NCBI GenBank assembly: GCA_900079685.1
Contig: LT599019.1
Coordinates: 529,966 to 592,866 of the forward strand
Reading direction: 5' to 3'
DNA: 62,901 bases
Source: an uncultured delta proteobacterium
Lineage (GTDB): Bacteria > Desulfobacterota > Desulfovibrionia > Desulfovibrionales > Desulfovibrionaceae
Part shown: in pieces, positions 37,237 through 48,571 of the stretch
How the letters are laid out: each line of letters opens with the position of its first letter
How positions within the stretch are numbered: position 1 is the stretch's first letter
Notes under the pieces: generated by a model
What the model was told of the DNA's origin: nothing
Databases searched by the model: none
Seen by the model: only the letters and a program-made list of their open reading frames with translations
Program-made: the position numbers and the translations under genes

Positions 37237-38478
37237 ATGAAAAACATTGGTTTGGTCCCCCGCCTTATCATCGCCATCATCGCCGGCATCATCATCGGGT
37301 ACTTTCTGCCCGAAGCAATCGTGCGGCTTGTCGTCACCTTTGCGAGCATTTTCTCCAACTTCCTGAAGTTCATCATTCCCCTGATGATCATCGGCTTCAT
37401 CATCGCCGGGATCGCGGACCTGGGCCGGGGCGCGGGAAAACTGCTCGCCATCACCACCGGCATAGCCTACGCCTCCACCATCATCGCCGGGACCCTCGCC
37501 TTCATGATGGCGAGCACGTTCTTCCCGCTCTTCATCACCGCCGGCTCCGTGACGGGCCTGGACGCCGAAGCCGGCATGCTCGCGCCCTTCTTCACCATAG
37601 CCATGCCGCCGATGCTTGACGTAACCCAGGCCCTGGTGTTCGCCTTCACCTTCGGCATGTGCATTTCCGCCCTGATGCGGGGCGGCTCGGGAACCGGCGC
37701 CGCGCTGTACAACTTTTTCGGCGACTTCTCTTCCGCCATCAACCTGGTGCTCGGTAAGGTCATCATCCCCCTGCTGCCGATATACATTTGCGGCACCTTC
37801 GCCAACCTGACCTATTCCGGGCAGGTCTTCACCATTCTCTCCATTTTCTGGAAGGTGCTGGTTCTCGTCATCGCGCTCCACCTCCTCTACCTTACCGCCT
37901 TCTTCTTCCTTGCCGGGGCGATCGGCCGGAAAAACCCCTTCCAGCTCATCCGCAACCAGGTCACCGGCTACCTGACCGCCATCGGCACCCAGTCTTCGGC
38001 GGCCACCATCCCCGTCAACCTGACCTGCGCCGAAAAGAACGGCATATCCAAAGGCATCCGCGACTTCGTCGTGCCCCTGTGTGCCACGATTCACCTGTGC
38101 GGCAGCATCATCACCATCACCTCCTGTGTGGTCGCGGCCCTGATGATGAGCGGCACGACCTTCAGCTTCACGACCTTCTTCCCCTTCCTCCTGACGCTCG
38201 GCATCGCGATGGTTGCGGCTCCCGGCGCTCCCGGCGGCGCGATCATGGCGGCCCTGCCGTTCCTCGCCATGGTCGGCATTCCGCCGGAAGGCGCCGTCGC
38301 CAGCTTGCTGATCGCCCTGTACATCACGCAGGACAGCTTCGGCACGGCGGCGAACGTCTCCGGCGACAACGCCATTGCCGTCATTATCGACGCGCTGCAC
38401 CAGAAGTTCGCGACAGCGGAAGGCGCCGCGCCGCAAACGGCCTGTTCCGGCGCCGCCGCTCCCAGCCAGGGAGATTAA
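37237..38478 (+). CDS. DAACS-family sodium:amino acid/dicarboxylate symporter
   Basis: A 413-residue polytopic protein. Family hallmarks are the serine-rich loop GTQSSAATIPVNL, the APGAPGGAIMA segment and the DSFGTAANVSGDNAIAVIID helix 8 motif. Relatives include GltP, DctA and the serine/threonine carrier SstT. Its position 15 bases behind a threonine/serine dehydratase argues for serine or threonine as substrate, by inference. ATG 37237 has GGAG six bases upstream; ATG 37225 is the alternative. Confidence 0.88.
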   Translation: MKNIGLVPRLIIAIIAGIIIGYFLPEAIVRLVVTFASIFSNFLKFIIPLMIIGFIIAGIADLGRGAGKLLAITTGIAYASTIIAGTLAFMMASTFFPLFITAGSVTGLDAEAGMLAPFFTIAMPPMLDVTQALVFAFTFGMCISALMRGGSGTGAALYNFFGDFSSAINLVLGKVIIPLLPIYICGTFANLTYSGQVFTILSIFWKVLVLVIALHLLYLTAFFFLAGAIGRKNPFQLIRNQVTGYLTAIGTQSSAATIPVNLTCAEKNGISKGIRDFVVPLCATIHLCGSIITITSCVVAALMMSGTTFSFTTFFPFLLTLGIAMVAAPGAPGGAIMAALPFLAMVGIPPEGAVASLLIALYITQDSFGTAANVSGDNAIAVIIDALHQKFATAEGAAPQTACSGAAAPSQGD

Positions 38479-38494
38479 CCCAAACAAAAAAACA

Positions 38495-38524
38495 CTCCCC
38501 GCTGCCTGTACCGGCAGCGGGGAG
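38495..38524 (-). terminator. Terminator of the mtnA-pfpI transcript
   Basis: Stem CTCCCCGCTGCC / GGCAGCGGGGAG. On the minus strand it is followed by a T-run (the plus strand shows seven A just before the stem). Confidence 0.85.
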
Positions 38525-38561
38525 CATATTCAGGCCCCGCAAGGGGCTTTTTTCATATCCC

Positions 38562-39083
38562 TTACTTGAAAAAGGCGATGACGGCCTTCATGAACGCGGG
38601 CAGGTCGTCGGGCTTGCGGCTGGTTATCATGTTGCGGTCCACCACCACGGGCGCGTCCTGCCAGTCGCCGCCCGCGTTGACCATGTCGTCCTTGATCGCC
38701 ATGAACGACGTCACTTTCCGGCCTTTGACCACCCCCGCTGAAATGGGCAGCCAGCCCGCATGGCAGATATAGGCCACGAGTTTGCCCTGTGCGTCCATGT
38801 CCTTCACGAATTTTCTGGCGGCCTCGGACCGGCGCATAAAGTCCGGCGCGAACCCGCCGGGAATGATCACGCCGTCGAAGTCCGCCGTCTTCAAATCGGC
38901 AAAAGCCGCCTCGGATTTGGCGCCCAGGCCGATTTTACTGCGGTATTCCTTCCCGGCCTCGGTCCCGGCCACGACCACGCTCGCGCCGGCTTCCAGCAGC
39001 CGGTAGCGCGGGTACCAGAACTCGTGCTCGTTGTACAGATCTTCCACGAACACAACAAATTTCTTGCCGTTCAATTCGCTCAT
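38562..39083 (-). CDS. DJ-1/PfpI-family protein
   Basis: A 173-residue class I glutamine-amidotransferase-like fold. The nucleophile elbow [14 protein letters not shown] has the Cys-His pair of PfpI/YhbO proteins, and [12 protein letters not shown] precedes it. Proteins of this type act as stress-related deglycases or proteases. The start overlaps the mtnA stop (TATGA), so the two are translationally coupled. Confidence 0.9.
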   Translation of the reverse strand: MSELNGKKFVVFVEDLYNEHEFWYPRYRLLEAGASVVVAGTEAGKEYRSKIGLGAKSEAAFADLKTADFDGVIIPGGFAPDFMRRSEAARKFVKDMDAQGKLVAYICHAGWLPISAGVVKGRKVTSFMAIKDDMVNAGGDWQDAPVVVDRNMITSRKPDDLPAFMKAVIAFFK

Positions 39084-40147
39084 AATTCTTGCTCCCGGTT
39101 GGAGTTTCTCGCAAAGCGCGCGATGCTCTCAGTATACGGAGGGAACAATACCCCTTTTTCCGTGATAATGCCCGTTATAAATCGGGCCGGGGTCACATCG
39201 AAGGCAAAATTGTAGGCTTCCACGCCTTCAGGCATGACCCGCGCCCCGCCGAGGCAGGCGACTTCGCCGGTGCCGCGCTCTTCAATCGGGATGGCGTCGC
39301 CGTCCGGCGTTGCGGGATCGATGGTGGAAAACGGCGCGGCCACGTAAAACGGCACGCCGTGTTCCTTTGCCAGCACGGCCACGGAATAGGTGCCGATCTT
39401 GTTGGCCGTATCGCCGTTGGCGGCTATCCGGTCCGCGCCCACCACAACCCTGTCCACCAGGCCCTTGCGCATGAGAAGGCCCGCCGCGTTGTCGCAGGCG
39501 ACCTTTACCGGTATGCCGTCTTTCGCAAGTTCGTAGGCCGTCAGGCGCGCGCCCTGCAAGACGGGCCGCGTTTCATCCGCAATGACCGATATTGTCTTGC
39601 CCTGGGCAATGGCCGCCCGTATCACCCCGAGCGCCGTGCCGAACCCGGCTGTCGCCAGCGCCCCGGCATTACAGTGGGTCAACACGGTATCGCCGTCCTG
39701 GAACAGTTCCGCGCCGTACGCGCCCATGGCCCGGTTGGCGGCGACGTCCTCCGCCTGCATGGCGGCGGCTTCCGCCCTCCACAACGCGGCAAGGTCCCCG
39801 GCGGTTCCGGGAGAAGCGTTTTCCATCACCCGCCGCATCCGGGAAACAGCCCAGGCCAGGTTCACGGCCGTTGGCCGCGCGTTTTCCAGGCGGGCCAGGG
39901 CGGCATCCACAAAATCCCGCCAGTCTTTTGACTCCGGCAACCGCGCCGCTTCCTCGGCGGCCAGCAGCGCGCCCCAGGCCGCCGCGACCCCGATGGCCGG
40001 AGCGCCGCGCACGGTCAGATCCTTGATGCAAGCCGCGACCTCGTCGGATGTCGCGCAGGCCACGGTTTGTTCCGCCAGGGGCAGAGCTTTCTGGTCCAGA
40101 AGCAGGAGTTGTTTGGCGGCGGCGTCGTACCGGATATGCGTGTCCAT
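39080..40147 (-). CDS. mtnA: S-methyl-5-thioribose-1-phosphate isomerase
   Basis: A 355-residue MtnA/eIF2B-alpha-like protein converting methylthioribose-1-phosphate to methylthioribulose-1-phosphate in methionine salvage. Motifs: [33 protein letters not shown] (catalytic Cys), [37 protein letters not shown] (catalytic Asp). The start MDTHIRYD is at 40147. It lies 15 bases after purF on the same strand. No other mtn genes are in the window. Confidence 0.95.
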   Translation of the reverse strand: MDTHIRYDAAAKQLLLLDQKALPLAEQTVACATSDEVAACIKDLTVRGAPAIGVAAAWGALLAAEEAARLPESKDWRDFVDAALARLENARPTAVNLAWAVSRMRRVMENASPGTAGDLAALWRAEAAAMQAEDVAANRAMGAYGAELFQDGDTVLTHCNAGALATAGFGTALGVIRAAIAQGKTISVIADETRPVLQGARLTAYELAKDGIPVKVACDNAAGLLMRKGLVDRVVVGADRIAANGDTANKIGTYSVAVLAKEHGVPFYVAAPFSTIDPATPDGDAIPIEERGTGEVACLGGARVMPEGVEAYNFAFDVTPARFITGIITEKGVLFPPYTESIARFARNSNREQEL

Positions 40148-40161
40148 GGAGTGAATGCCTC

Positions 40162-41559
<1,398 letters not shown>

Positions 41560-41578
41560 ACGGTTCCTTTATGTTGAT

Positions 41579-41660
41579 GGTGCCTCCGGCGGCCAGAGAG
41601 GGCGCTGCCCTCTCTGGACTCTCCCGCCAGGGGGATGATCCCCCTGGACCCCGCGCTCCG
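41579..41660 (+). repeat. GCCTCCGGCGGC-hairpin dispersed repeat, copy 2
   Basis: GTGCCTCCGGCGGC, then a hairpin (CCAGAGAGGG with CCCTCTCTGG), then CTCTCCCGCCAGG and a second small hairpin. The stem sequence differs from copy 1 on both arms but pairing is kept. It lies between glmS and purF. Confidence 0.75.
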
Positions 41661-43493
41661 CTACTCAACCGTCACGCTTTTCGCCAGGTTTTTGGGCTTG
41701 TCCACATCCGCGCCGCGCGCCACGGCAGCGTGGTACGCGAGCAGTTGGAGCGGCGCGGAGCAGAGGATGGCGTTCATAACCCCGCAATCGTCGTGGATGC
41801 GGAACACGTCGTCCGCGTACTGCCCGATTTCTTTGTCGTCCTCGCTGATGATCGCGATGATGCGGCCCTCGCGCGCTTTGACTTCATTTATATTGGCGAC
41901 GAGGCGGTCGTACCGCTCGCCTTTAAGGGCGATGAACAGCACGGGCATTTCCTTGTCCACCAGGGCCAGGGGGCCGTGCTTGATCTCCGAGGAATTCATG
42001 CCTTCGGCGTGGATGTAAGAAATTTCCTTAAGCTTTAAAGCGCCTTCAAGAGCCAGGGGCCAGCCGGTGCCCCGGCCGAGGAACATGAAATGCTCCTTGT
42101 CCGCGTATTTCAGGGCCACATCCTTGATGCCGTCGGCTTTCAGCAGAACTTCATGCATGCGCGCGCTGACCCGGAGAAGATCCCCGGCGCGGCGGCGCGC
42201 TTCCTCGACAGTGAGGGCGCCGCGCCGCATGCCGAAGCGGAGCGCCAGGAGATACAAGGACGCGATCATGCTGGTGAAGGCTTTGGTGGACGCCACGCCG
42301 ATTTCCGGCCCGGCCATGAGCGGGGAAACGTAGGTCGCCTCCCGCGCGATGGTGGATGAGGGAACGTTCACGACGGCCAGGGTCGGGTGGCCGAATTCCT
42401 TGACCAGCCGCAGGGCGGAAAGCGTGTCGATCGTTTCCCCTGACTGGGTGACCACGACGTAGAGCGTGCCCGGTTCTATGATGGGGTAGCGGTAGCGGAA
42501 ATCCGAAGCGTATTCCGGATAACACGGGATGCGGGCGACGCGCTCGATAAGCAGCCGCCCGACCATGGCCGCGTGGTACGCGGTGCCGTGGGCCAGGAGC
42601 ACGATGCGCGTGGCCTTGTCCAGGGCCTCGTCCGGGATATCCCCTTCCGGCGAGGTTATCAGCGGCATGCCGTCAGCGGGCAGGGAAAGGCGCGCGTCGA
42701 TCAGGGTTTTCAGGGCCTTGGGCTGCTCGTAGATCTCCTTGAGCATGTAATGCTCATACCCTTCCTTGCTGGCGTCTTCCGCGCTCCACTCGATGGTGGT
42801 GATGACCGGCGTCACGACGGAACCGTTCTGGCGGATTTCATACCCGTCCGGGGTCAGCACCGCGATCTGGCCGTCGTCAAGATATAGCGCCTGGCGGGTA
42901 TGGGTGAGGAAGGGAACGACGTCGGAAGCCAGCATCTGCACGCCGTCGCCGAACCCGACTGTCAGCGGGCTGCCCTTGCGCGCGCCCACCAGAAGACCCG
43001 GCTGGTCCTTGGCCATGATGCCGAAGGCATACACCCCGACGATGCGCGGCAGCACCGCTTCCACGGCGGCCACCAGGTCGCCCTGGTACTCCCTGGCGAT
43101 CAGGTGGGCCACCACTTCCGTGTCCGTTTCGGACGTGAACGCAGCGCCCTGTTCTTCCAGTTCCGCGCGCAATTCCGCGTAATTGTCGATGATGCCGTTG
43201 TGCACGACCGCGATGGTCCCGGCCGGGTCCATATGCGGGTGCGCGTTGTATTCCGTGACCCCGCCGTGCGTCGCCCAGCGGGTATGGCCGATCGCCGTGG
43301 TGCCGCAAGCGCCTTCGGGCATGGCCGCTTCAAGGGCGTCCACCCTGCCGACCACGCGTTTGATGCTGAGTTTTCCGTCTTTCTGCCAGACCATGCCGAC
43401 AGAGTCGTAACCGCGATATTCCAGGGCGCGCAGCCCCGCGATAACACCGGGAACCGCGTTGCCGCGCCCGGTAATGCCCATTATGCCGCACAT
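41661..43493 (-). CDS. glmS: Glutamine-fructose-6-phosphate aminotransferase (isomerizing)
   Basis: Makes glucosamine-6-phosphate for peptidoglycan and LPS. The 610 residues include the N-terminal glutaminase (mature Cys1 of CGIMGITG; RWATHGGVTEYNAHPH; HNGIIDNY) and two SIS sugar-isomerase domains (LLAHGTAYHAAMVGR; VVTQSGETIDT; EIGVASTKAFTS; NLAKSVTVE at the C-terminus). AGGAG precedes the ATG. No glmS ribozyme is apparent upstream; a dispersed repeat lies there instead. Confidence 0.97.
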   Translation of the reverse strand: MCGIMGITGRGNAVPGVIAGLRALEYRGYDSVGMVWQKDGKLSIKRVVGRVDALEAAMPEGACGTTAIGHTRWATHGGVTEYNAHPHMDPAGTIAVVHNGIIDNYAELRAELEEQGAAFTSETDTEVVAHLIAREYQGDLVAAVEAVLPRIVGVYAFGIMAKDQPGLLVGARKGSPLTVGFGDGVQMLASDVVPFLTHTRQALYLDDGQIAVLTPDGYEIRQNGSVVTPVITTIEWSAEDASKEGYEHYMLKEIYEQPKALKTLIDARLSLPADGMPLITSPEGDIPDEALDKATRIVLLAHGTAYHAAMVGRLLIERVARIPCYPEYASDFRYRYPIIEPGTLYVVVTQSGETIDTLSALRLVKEFGHPTLAVVNVPSSTIAREATYVSPLMAGPEIGVASTKAFTSMIASLYLLALRFGMRRGALTVEEARRRAGDLLRVSARMHEVLLKADGIKDVALKYADKEHFMFLGRGTGWPLALEGALKLKEISYIHAEGMNSSEIKHGPLALVDKEMPVLFIALKGERYDRLVANINEVKAREGRIIAIISEDDKEIGQYADDVFRIHDDCGVMNAILCSAPLQLLAYHAAVARGADVDKPKNLAKSVTVE

Positions 43494-43504
43494 ATCGAAC
43501 TCCT

Positions 43505-43600
43505 GTTACTGTCTGGCGTCCGAGGGAGCGTATCCCCTCGGACTCCCCCGGCAGGAGGTGCGACCTCTGTGAGAGCGCACCTCCCGCGCCCGTATCCGGG
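43505..43600 (+). repeat. Divergent GCCTCCGGCGGC-type hairpin repeat, copy 3
   Basis: GTCCGAGGG / CCCTCGGAC hairpin followed by TCCCCCGGCAGG, the same architecture as copy 1 but with different arms, plus a second stem (GAGGTGCG region). It lies between the PBP1A and glmS genes. Confidence 0.6.
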
Positions 43601-43744
43601 AATAACGGGGAAGTGTGCCTTTTTCCCGTCCGCCCGCCGTCAACGGCTCGCGGACTGATGGCGAATACCCGCAACGGCGTAGTTACCGGGCGGTTGCCAC
43701 TCTCTGCTCATACAATCGTCAAGGAGACGGCAGGGGCAATTCTC

Positions 43745-46306
43745 CTAATTGATCTGCCGCAACAAATCCTCGCCGCTTTCCACCACGCTGCTCTGGTCGG
43801 ACCGCACGCTCGGCGCCGTGCCCTGCATGAAAGGCAGGTAGAAGGACTGGTCCGAATTCTTGCCGGCCAGCTTGCCCGTTTTGGCGTCAACCGAGGCCCA
43901 GACGATGCCGGACGGCTGCACGAAATCATCGGGCGGATACAGGTGGTCGATGATCCTGTGGTAATAGATGAACGCTGGGAGCGCCGTTCTGCCGCCCGTC
44001 TCCAGCCTGCCGAGGGACTGCACCTTGTCGTAGCCGGTATACACGCCGGTAACGAGATGCGGCGAGAACCCCATGAACCAGGTATCGCGCTCTTCGTTGG
44101 AGGTGCCCGTCTTGCCGCCGAGGGGGATGCCGAGCGCGCGCGCTTTATACGCCGTGCCCGCGTTGACCACTTCCTTCAGGAGCGTCGCCATGATAAAGGC
44201 GTTCTGCTCGCTTAACGTCTGAATTTTCTGCGGCTCCATCACAACGAGATCCTGGCCCCAGGTATCCGTCACACGGGTAATGAGGCGGGGAACGGACCGC
44301 TTTCCGCCGTCCGCAAAGGCCGAATACACGCTGACCATGTTGAGCGGCGTCACTTCGTGCGCGCCGAGGCTGACGGCCAGCTCCGGCGGGATGTCGCCCT
44401 CCACGCCCATGGTTTTGGCATGTTCCACAATGGGTTCCATGCCCATGCGCTGGGCGATCTGGACCGTGCAGAGGTTGCGCGACTTGGCAAGGGCCGTGCG
44501 CAGGATCATCGGCCCCATGAACGTGCCGTCGTAGTTGCCGGGCCGCCAGGTTTTCATGGTGGGGTCCGGCGCGGTCACGTAGGGGGAATCCAGCAGCATG
44601 CTGCCGGCCGTGAACCCGTGATCCAGCGCGGCCGAATACACGATGGGCTTGAAGCTCGAGCCGGGCTGGCGCCGGGCCTGGGTCGCGCGGTTGTACTGGT
44701 TTCTCTGGGAGTATTCGTACCCGCCCACCAGCGCCACAACGTCGCCGGTCGCCGTTTCCATGGAGACAAAGGCCCCTTCGGCAACGGGGAGTTCCTCAAG
44801 GCAGAGGGGGATGGGGGCATCCTTCTTCACGGCGGCGGGGTCGTACGCGGGAACGCCGCCCTTGCCCTTGGCGTCGGGTTCCTTGAACGGAGCGCCCACC
44901 GGGTTGGCGTCGCCTTTCGCGCCCACGGCCGAAACCCAGACCACGTCGCCCACGTTCAGGATTTTCGTGGCGTCGCGCATGTTCACGCCGTCCGGCGCCT
45001 GCTTGATGTTCGGCGTTCTGGCCCAGGACATGGTGGCGACGCTGATGAACCCGGAATACGCGCCCAGGCGCACCTGGGCTCCGTCCGTCTTGACTTCCGT
45101 GACGAGCGCCTTGGCCCAGCCCGCGTTGTCCAGTTCGGCGGGGTCAAAGGGATGCTTCTCCAGATACGCCGTCACCTTGTCGGCCTCGACGGTCTCTATG
45201 GGGCCGTGCCAGCCCTGCCGCTTGGCGGTTTCCAGAAGCGACGCGCGCAGGGATTTCTCCCCGGCGGCCTGGTGCACGGGGTCCATGGCCGTGTAGACGT
45301 GCAGCCCGGCCATGTACACGGCGTCCTTGCCGTACATTTCGATGGGGATGTTCTTCTCCCGCACATTGGCTTCGGAGAACATCTGCAACAGCTCGCGGCG
45401 CACTTCTTCCAGATACCACGCGCCGAGCTTCCAGGAAGGATCTTCCATGGCGGCGTAGACCAGCGGCTGGGCGTACGCTTCGTCGAACTCGGCCTGGGTT
45501 ATCCAGCCGTGGCGGAGCATCTGCTCGAGCACGTAACGCTGGCGGCCCTTGGTGGCGATGGGGTTGGCGTACGGGTTGTTGGTGGACGGCGCCTGGGGGA
45601 GCGTTGCGAGCACCGCGGCTTCCGCCAGGGTCAAATCCTTGGTGTGCTTGGCGAAATACGTTCTCGCGGCGGCTTCCACGCCGTGCGCGCCGCTGCCGAG
45701 ATAAATTTCGTTGAGGTAGATTGTCAAAATTTCGTTCTTGGAGAGATACTTCTCCACCTGGATGGCGAGAATGGCCTCCCGTATTTTACGGATATAGCTT
45801 TTCTCGCCGCCGACGAGCAGGCGTTTCACGATCTGTTGGGTGATCGTGCTGCCCCCGCCCGTGATCTTGCCCGAGCGGATGTTGTTTAAGGCCGCCCGGC
45901 CGATGGCCATGGGGTTGATGCCGATATGGTTGTAGAACTCCCCGTCTTCCGCGGCCACAAAGGCCCGGCGCAGGTGCTCGGGCATATCTTCCAGGCTGGT
46001 GAGGAAGCGTTTCTCGTCGTACAGATACCCCAGGACGGAATTGTCGCGGGCGTAAACGGAGGTGACAACGGGCAGGCGGTAATCCGCAATCCGGGTGTAG
46101 GGCGGCAGGTCGCGCGAGGCCCAGTAAATCATGGCGGCGGTCGCGCACATGCCGAGCGCGCCGAGGCCGACCAGGCTTACCAGGGCATACAGGAAAAACC
46201 GCCTTTTGCGTTTTTTCCCGGCGGGCGGCGGCACCGGAACCGGAGCGCCGTGTTCGGATCCGGGCGCTTTCGCGTTCTGCCCGGCGGTTTCTTCGTTTTT
46301 CGTCAT
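43745..46306 (-). CDS. mrcA: Class A penicillin-binding protein (PBP1A)
   Basis: A bifunctional peptidoglycan glycosyltransferase and transpeptidase of 853 residues. The cytoplasmic tail is Pro- and Lys/Arg-rich, with one TM at residues about 38-60. The GT51 domain shows AAEDGEFYNHIGIN, GGSTITQQIVKRLL and KYLSKNEILTIYLNEIYLG. An ODP-like insert follows, then the transpeptidase domain with QPGSSFKP (catalytic Ser), KSRNL and GGKTGTSNE. The start at 46306 (MTKNEETAG) has GGAG upstream and overlaps the stop of the preceding gene. Confidence 0.95.
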   Translation of the reverse strand: MTKNEETAGQNAKAPGSEHGAPVPVPPPAGKKRKRRFFLYALVSLVGLGALGMCATAAMIYWASRDLPPYTRIADYRLPVVTSVYARDNSVLGYLYDEKRFLTSLEDMPEHLRRAFVAAEDGEFYNHIGINPMAIGRAALNNIRSGKITGGGSTITQQIVKRLLVGGEKSYIRKIREAILAIQVEKYLSKNEILTIYLNEIYLGSGAHGVEAAARTYFAKHTKDLTLAEAAVLATLPQAPSTNNPYANPIATKGRQRYVLEQMLRHGWITQAEFDEAYAQPLVYAAMEDPSWKLGAWYLEEVRRELLQMFSEANVREKNIPIEMYGKDAVYMAGLHVYTAMDPVHQAAGEKSLRASLLETAKRQGWHGPIETVEADKVTAYLEKHPFDPAELDNAGWAKALVTEVKTDGAQVRLGAYSGFISVATMSWARTPNIKQAPDGVNMRDATKILNVGDVVWVSAVGAKGDANPVGAPFKEPDAKGKGGVPAYDPAAVKKDAPIPLCLEELPVAEGAFVSMETATGDVVALVGGYEYSQRNQYNRATQARRQPGSSFKPIVYSAALDHGFTAGSMLLDSPYVTAPDPTMKTWRPGNYDGTFMGPMILRTALAKSRNLCTVQIAQRMGMEPIVEHAKTMGVEGDIPPELAVSLGAHEVTPLNMVSVYSAFADGGKRSVPRLITRVTDTWGQDLVVMEPQKIQTLSEQNAFIMATLLKEVVNAGTAYKARALGIPLGGKTGTSNEERDTWFMGFSPHLVTGVYTGYDKVQSLGRLETGGRTALPAFIYYHRIIDHLYPPDDFVQPSGIVWASVDAKTGKLAGKNSDQSFYLPFMQGTAPSVRSDQSSVVESGEDLLRQIN

Positions 46307-46830
46307 TATTTCTCCATCCCCCAGTCGTGACACAAGGAACGATATACGGTTTTAGCCTGCTCATGGGTCATGCCCAGCGTGGCGAACACATCCTGCAAGC
46401 GCGGCGATTCGCGCGTCAGCAAGCAGGATTCGGGCTGAAAGCGGTCGAAGTAATTCCGCCGCACCCAGAGCGGGAATAGTTGGCAATACCATGGCCGGGC
46501 ATCCCTCGGCAAGAAGCAACCATCTTCCTGTAAAAACAGGCAGGTGCCGTCTTTTGCCAGGGGCAGGCGCCAGTGTTTCTCCCCCTGGGGAAAGGCCGCG
46601 GCCAGCCGCTTCTGCCCGTCGGGAAAAAGAAGCAGCATGAGCCGGAGAAATTCCGGGGTGTTTTCTTCCTCCGCGGCGGCGGGGACGTTCAGGGACGCCG
46701 CGTGCGGGGCGAGCCGCTTCTTCTCCGCCTCGGAGAGCGGGAAACACTTGTCGCTGCCCGCGGGATCCGTCCGGCAACAGGTGGGGCCCGTCGCGGCGCA
46801 CCGCGCGCAGATGAAAGGATCGTTACACAT
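46306..46830 (-). CDS. YkgJ-type cysteine-cluster protein
   Basis: A 174-residue protein rich in conserved Cys: FICARCAATGPTCCRTD near the start, then GTCLFLQEDGCFL and RPWYCQLFPLW. This pattern fits the zinc/iron-chelating YkgJ (UPF0153) family, whose biochemical role is unclear. It overlaps PBP1A by one base (TAATG), so the two are co-translated. Confidence 0.8.
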   Translation of the reverse strand: MCNDPFICARCAATGPTCCRTDPAGSDKCFPLSEAEKKRLAPHAASLNVPAAAEEENTPEFLRLMLLLFPDGQKRLAAAFPQGEKHWRLPLAKDGTCLFLQEDGCFLPRDARPWYCQLFPLWVRRNYFDRFQPESCLLTRESPRLQDVFATLGMTHEQAKTVYRSLCHDWGMEK

Positions 46831-46918
46831 GCTTTTTCCTGGTCCGGGAGCCCCGCCATCCGGAACTATTCAAAGGAGCCTCTCCAACCATAAGCTTTTT
46901 TTCGCCAAAGCCAAGGGA

Positions 46919-48553
46919 TCAGTATATGCCGCGGCTCATGCTCGGCCATTCGCCCGTAAACCCGCGCAGGACAAGAATGCCGAACTCCCTGCCCGGCGCG
47001 CCCCGGTGCGTGGACCGGTAGATTTCGGGGGTCCCCCTTTGCAGGAACATGGACCGCAGGGCCTCGGGCGGTTCGTCAAACGGCTTGCGCCGCACGAAGA
47101 TGGCGTCCCAGCCTTTTTTATCCTGGGGGCCGGGCCAGAAATCATACTGGCTGAGCCGCCTGCCGAAATCCGCGCAATAGGCCGCCGGCTGCCCCGGCAC
47201 GTAAAAGGCGAGTTGGGCCGTCACGTCGTACTGGTCCGAAAAAACGAACACCTTGTCCGGGTCCGGCAGGCTGTTCCGGAGTTCCCCTACCCTGCGGCCC
47301 AGATCGTCCCAGCCCTTGAGGCGCATGGTCGGGTTTACCGCTTCCGGCAAAACGCGGGACAACGGCTCCTGCGCGTACAGGAGCAGGCAGAAAAAAACGC
47401 TCAAGCCCGCCCAGACGGGCAGCAGCCTCCTGGTCCAGGGTATGGGGGTGGACGGCGCGGCGTTTTTCCATACATCCACGTCCGCGCGGTATTTTTCCAG
47501 CACCCGGTCAACGCCGTACGCCGCCAGCACAACCCCGGAGGCGTAGCACATGGCCGACCAGTTGGCGTAAATGCGCGTGTGCAGGCTCCAGACCAGGAAA
47601 AACAGGAAAATGGGCCAGAACCCGGAACACAGCAGCGCGGCTTCGGCGGCCTCCCGTTTTTCCCGTTGGGAATCCGGGGCGGCGCGGCGCAAACACTGTC
47701 CGGCGGCGACGATGCCGCCGTAAACCATGAACGCCAGCCACCAGGGGAACACAAGGCCCAACTGCCCGCCGAGATATTCCGGCAGCCGGTCGAACCGCAG
47801 AAAAGGCGGCGCTTCGCCGGGAGCGGGCGCGACTCCGGCAAGGCGGCCCACGTGACGGAAACTGGCCCAATCGTTCGCCGCGTTCCACAAAACGATGGGC
47901 AAAAAGCCGATGACAATGCCCGCGCCAAAGGCCAGGCCCAGCTTTTTCATATGCCCTTCGGGCAACAGCCCCTGCCGCAGCAGAATGAGCGCATGCAGGA
48001 GGGCGATCCCGGCCATGCCCAGCATGGTGTATTTGGCCAGGATGCCGAACGCCGCGGCCAGCGCCAGGCCGATCCAGGGCCAGCGCGCATCGGGTTTCAC
48101 CACGCTTGCGTGCAGGCAGAGCAAGGCGGCCAGCCAGCAGACCAGGAGGGGGTTGTCCGTGGTCATCAAAATGCCGCTGGCCTGGAACAGGAAGGTGGTA
48201 TTGAGGATGAACAGTGAGATCAGGGCCAGACGCGGCTTTTGCATCAGGATGCCGACGAGGCCGTACAACAGCAGCTGCGCGGCCAGGGAGCCCAGAACCG
48301 CGCCGAACCGCACGCCGAACTCCGTAACGCCCCAGAACGCGGTGGAGGCCCTGATGATCCAGGCGATGAGCGGGCCCTTGGAATAATAAGAAAGCTGGAG
48401 ATGCCGGGACCAGTCCCAGTACTGGGCCTCGTCCTGCACCAGGTCGAGCTGGCCCGACGCCGCGAACAGATACCTGGCCGCAGTGGCTGCCAGGACGAGC
48501 GCGACGGCGAACCCGTGCGGATACCGCCGCCAGAGGGAAAACACAGCGTGCAC
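46919..48553 (-). CDS. ArnT/PMT-like membrane glycosyltransferase
   Basis: A 544-residue protein with about 11-12 TM helices and a periplasmic C-terminal domain. The first loop carries LVQDEAQYWDWSRHL, the DEA-x-YW catalytic motif of lipid-phosphate-sugar transferases (GT83/ArnT-like). It probably transfers a sugar from a polyprenyl carrier to lipid A or another periplasmic acceptor. A GTG start with AAGGAAG upstream is 18 bases after an O-methyltransferase gene, suggesting a pair. Confidence 0.85.
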   Translation of the reverse strand: MHAVFSLWRRYPHGFAVALVLAATAARYLFAASGQLDLVQDEAQYWDWSRHLQLSYYSKGPLIAWIIRASTAFWGVTEFGVRFGAVLGSLAAQLLLYGLVGILMQKPRLALISLFILNTTFLFQASGILMTTDNPLLVCWLAALLCLHASVVKPDARWPWIGLALAAAFGILAKYTMLGMAGIALLHALILLRQGLLPEGHMKKLGLAFGAGIVIGFLPIVLWNAANDWASFRHVGRLAGVAPAPGEAPPFLRFDRLPEYLGGQLGLVFPWWLAFMVYGGIVAAGQCLRRAAPDSQREKREAAEAALLCSGFWPIFLFFLVWSLHTRIYANWSAMCYASGVVLAAYGVDRVLEKYRADVDVWKNAAPSTPIPWTRRLLPVWAGLSVFFCLLLYAQEPLSRVLPEAVNPTMRLKGWDDLGRRVGELRNSLPDPDKVFVFSDQYDVTAQLAFYVPGQPAAYCADFGRRLSQYDFWPGPQDKKGWDAIFVRRKPFDEPPEALRSMFLQRGTPEIYRSTHRGAPGREFGILVLRGFTGEWPSMSRGIY

Positions 48554-48571
48554 GCGGCCCGGCTTCCTTGT

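Noticed and set aside
35893-38487. Very long minus-strand open frame (over 860 codons) opposite ridA, dehydratase and symporter
   Set aside because: Its translation is low-complexity His/Asp/Gly/Arg-rich, typical of antisense frames in GC-rich genes; it has no domain and no ribosome site.
43494-43744. glmS ribozyme or riboswitch upstream of glmS
   Set aside because: I see no ribozyme core before the glmS start; the gap holds a hairpin repeat seen elsewhere in the window.
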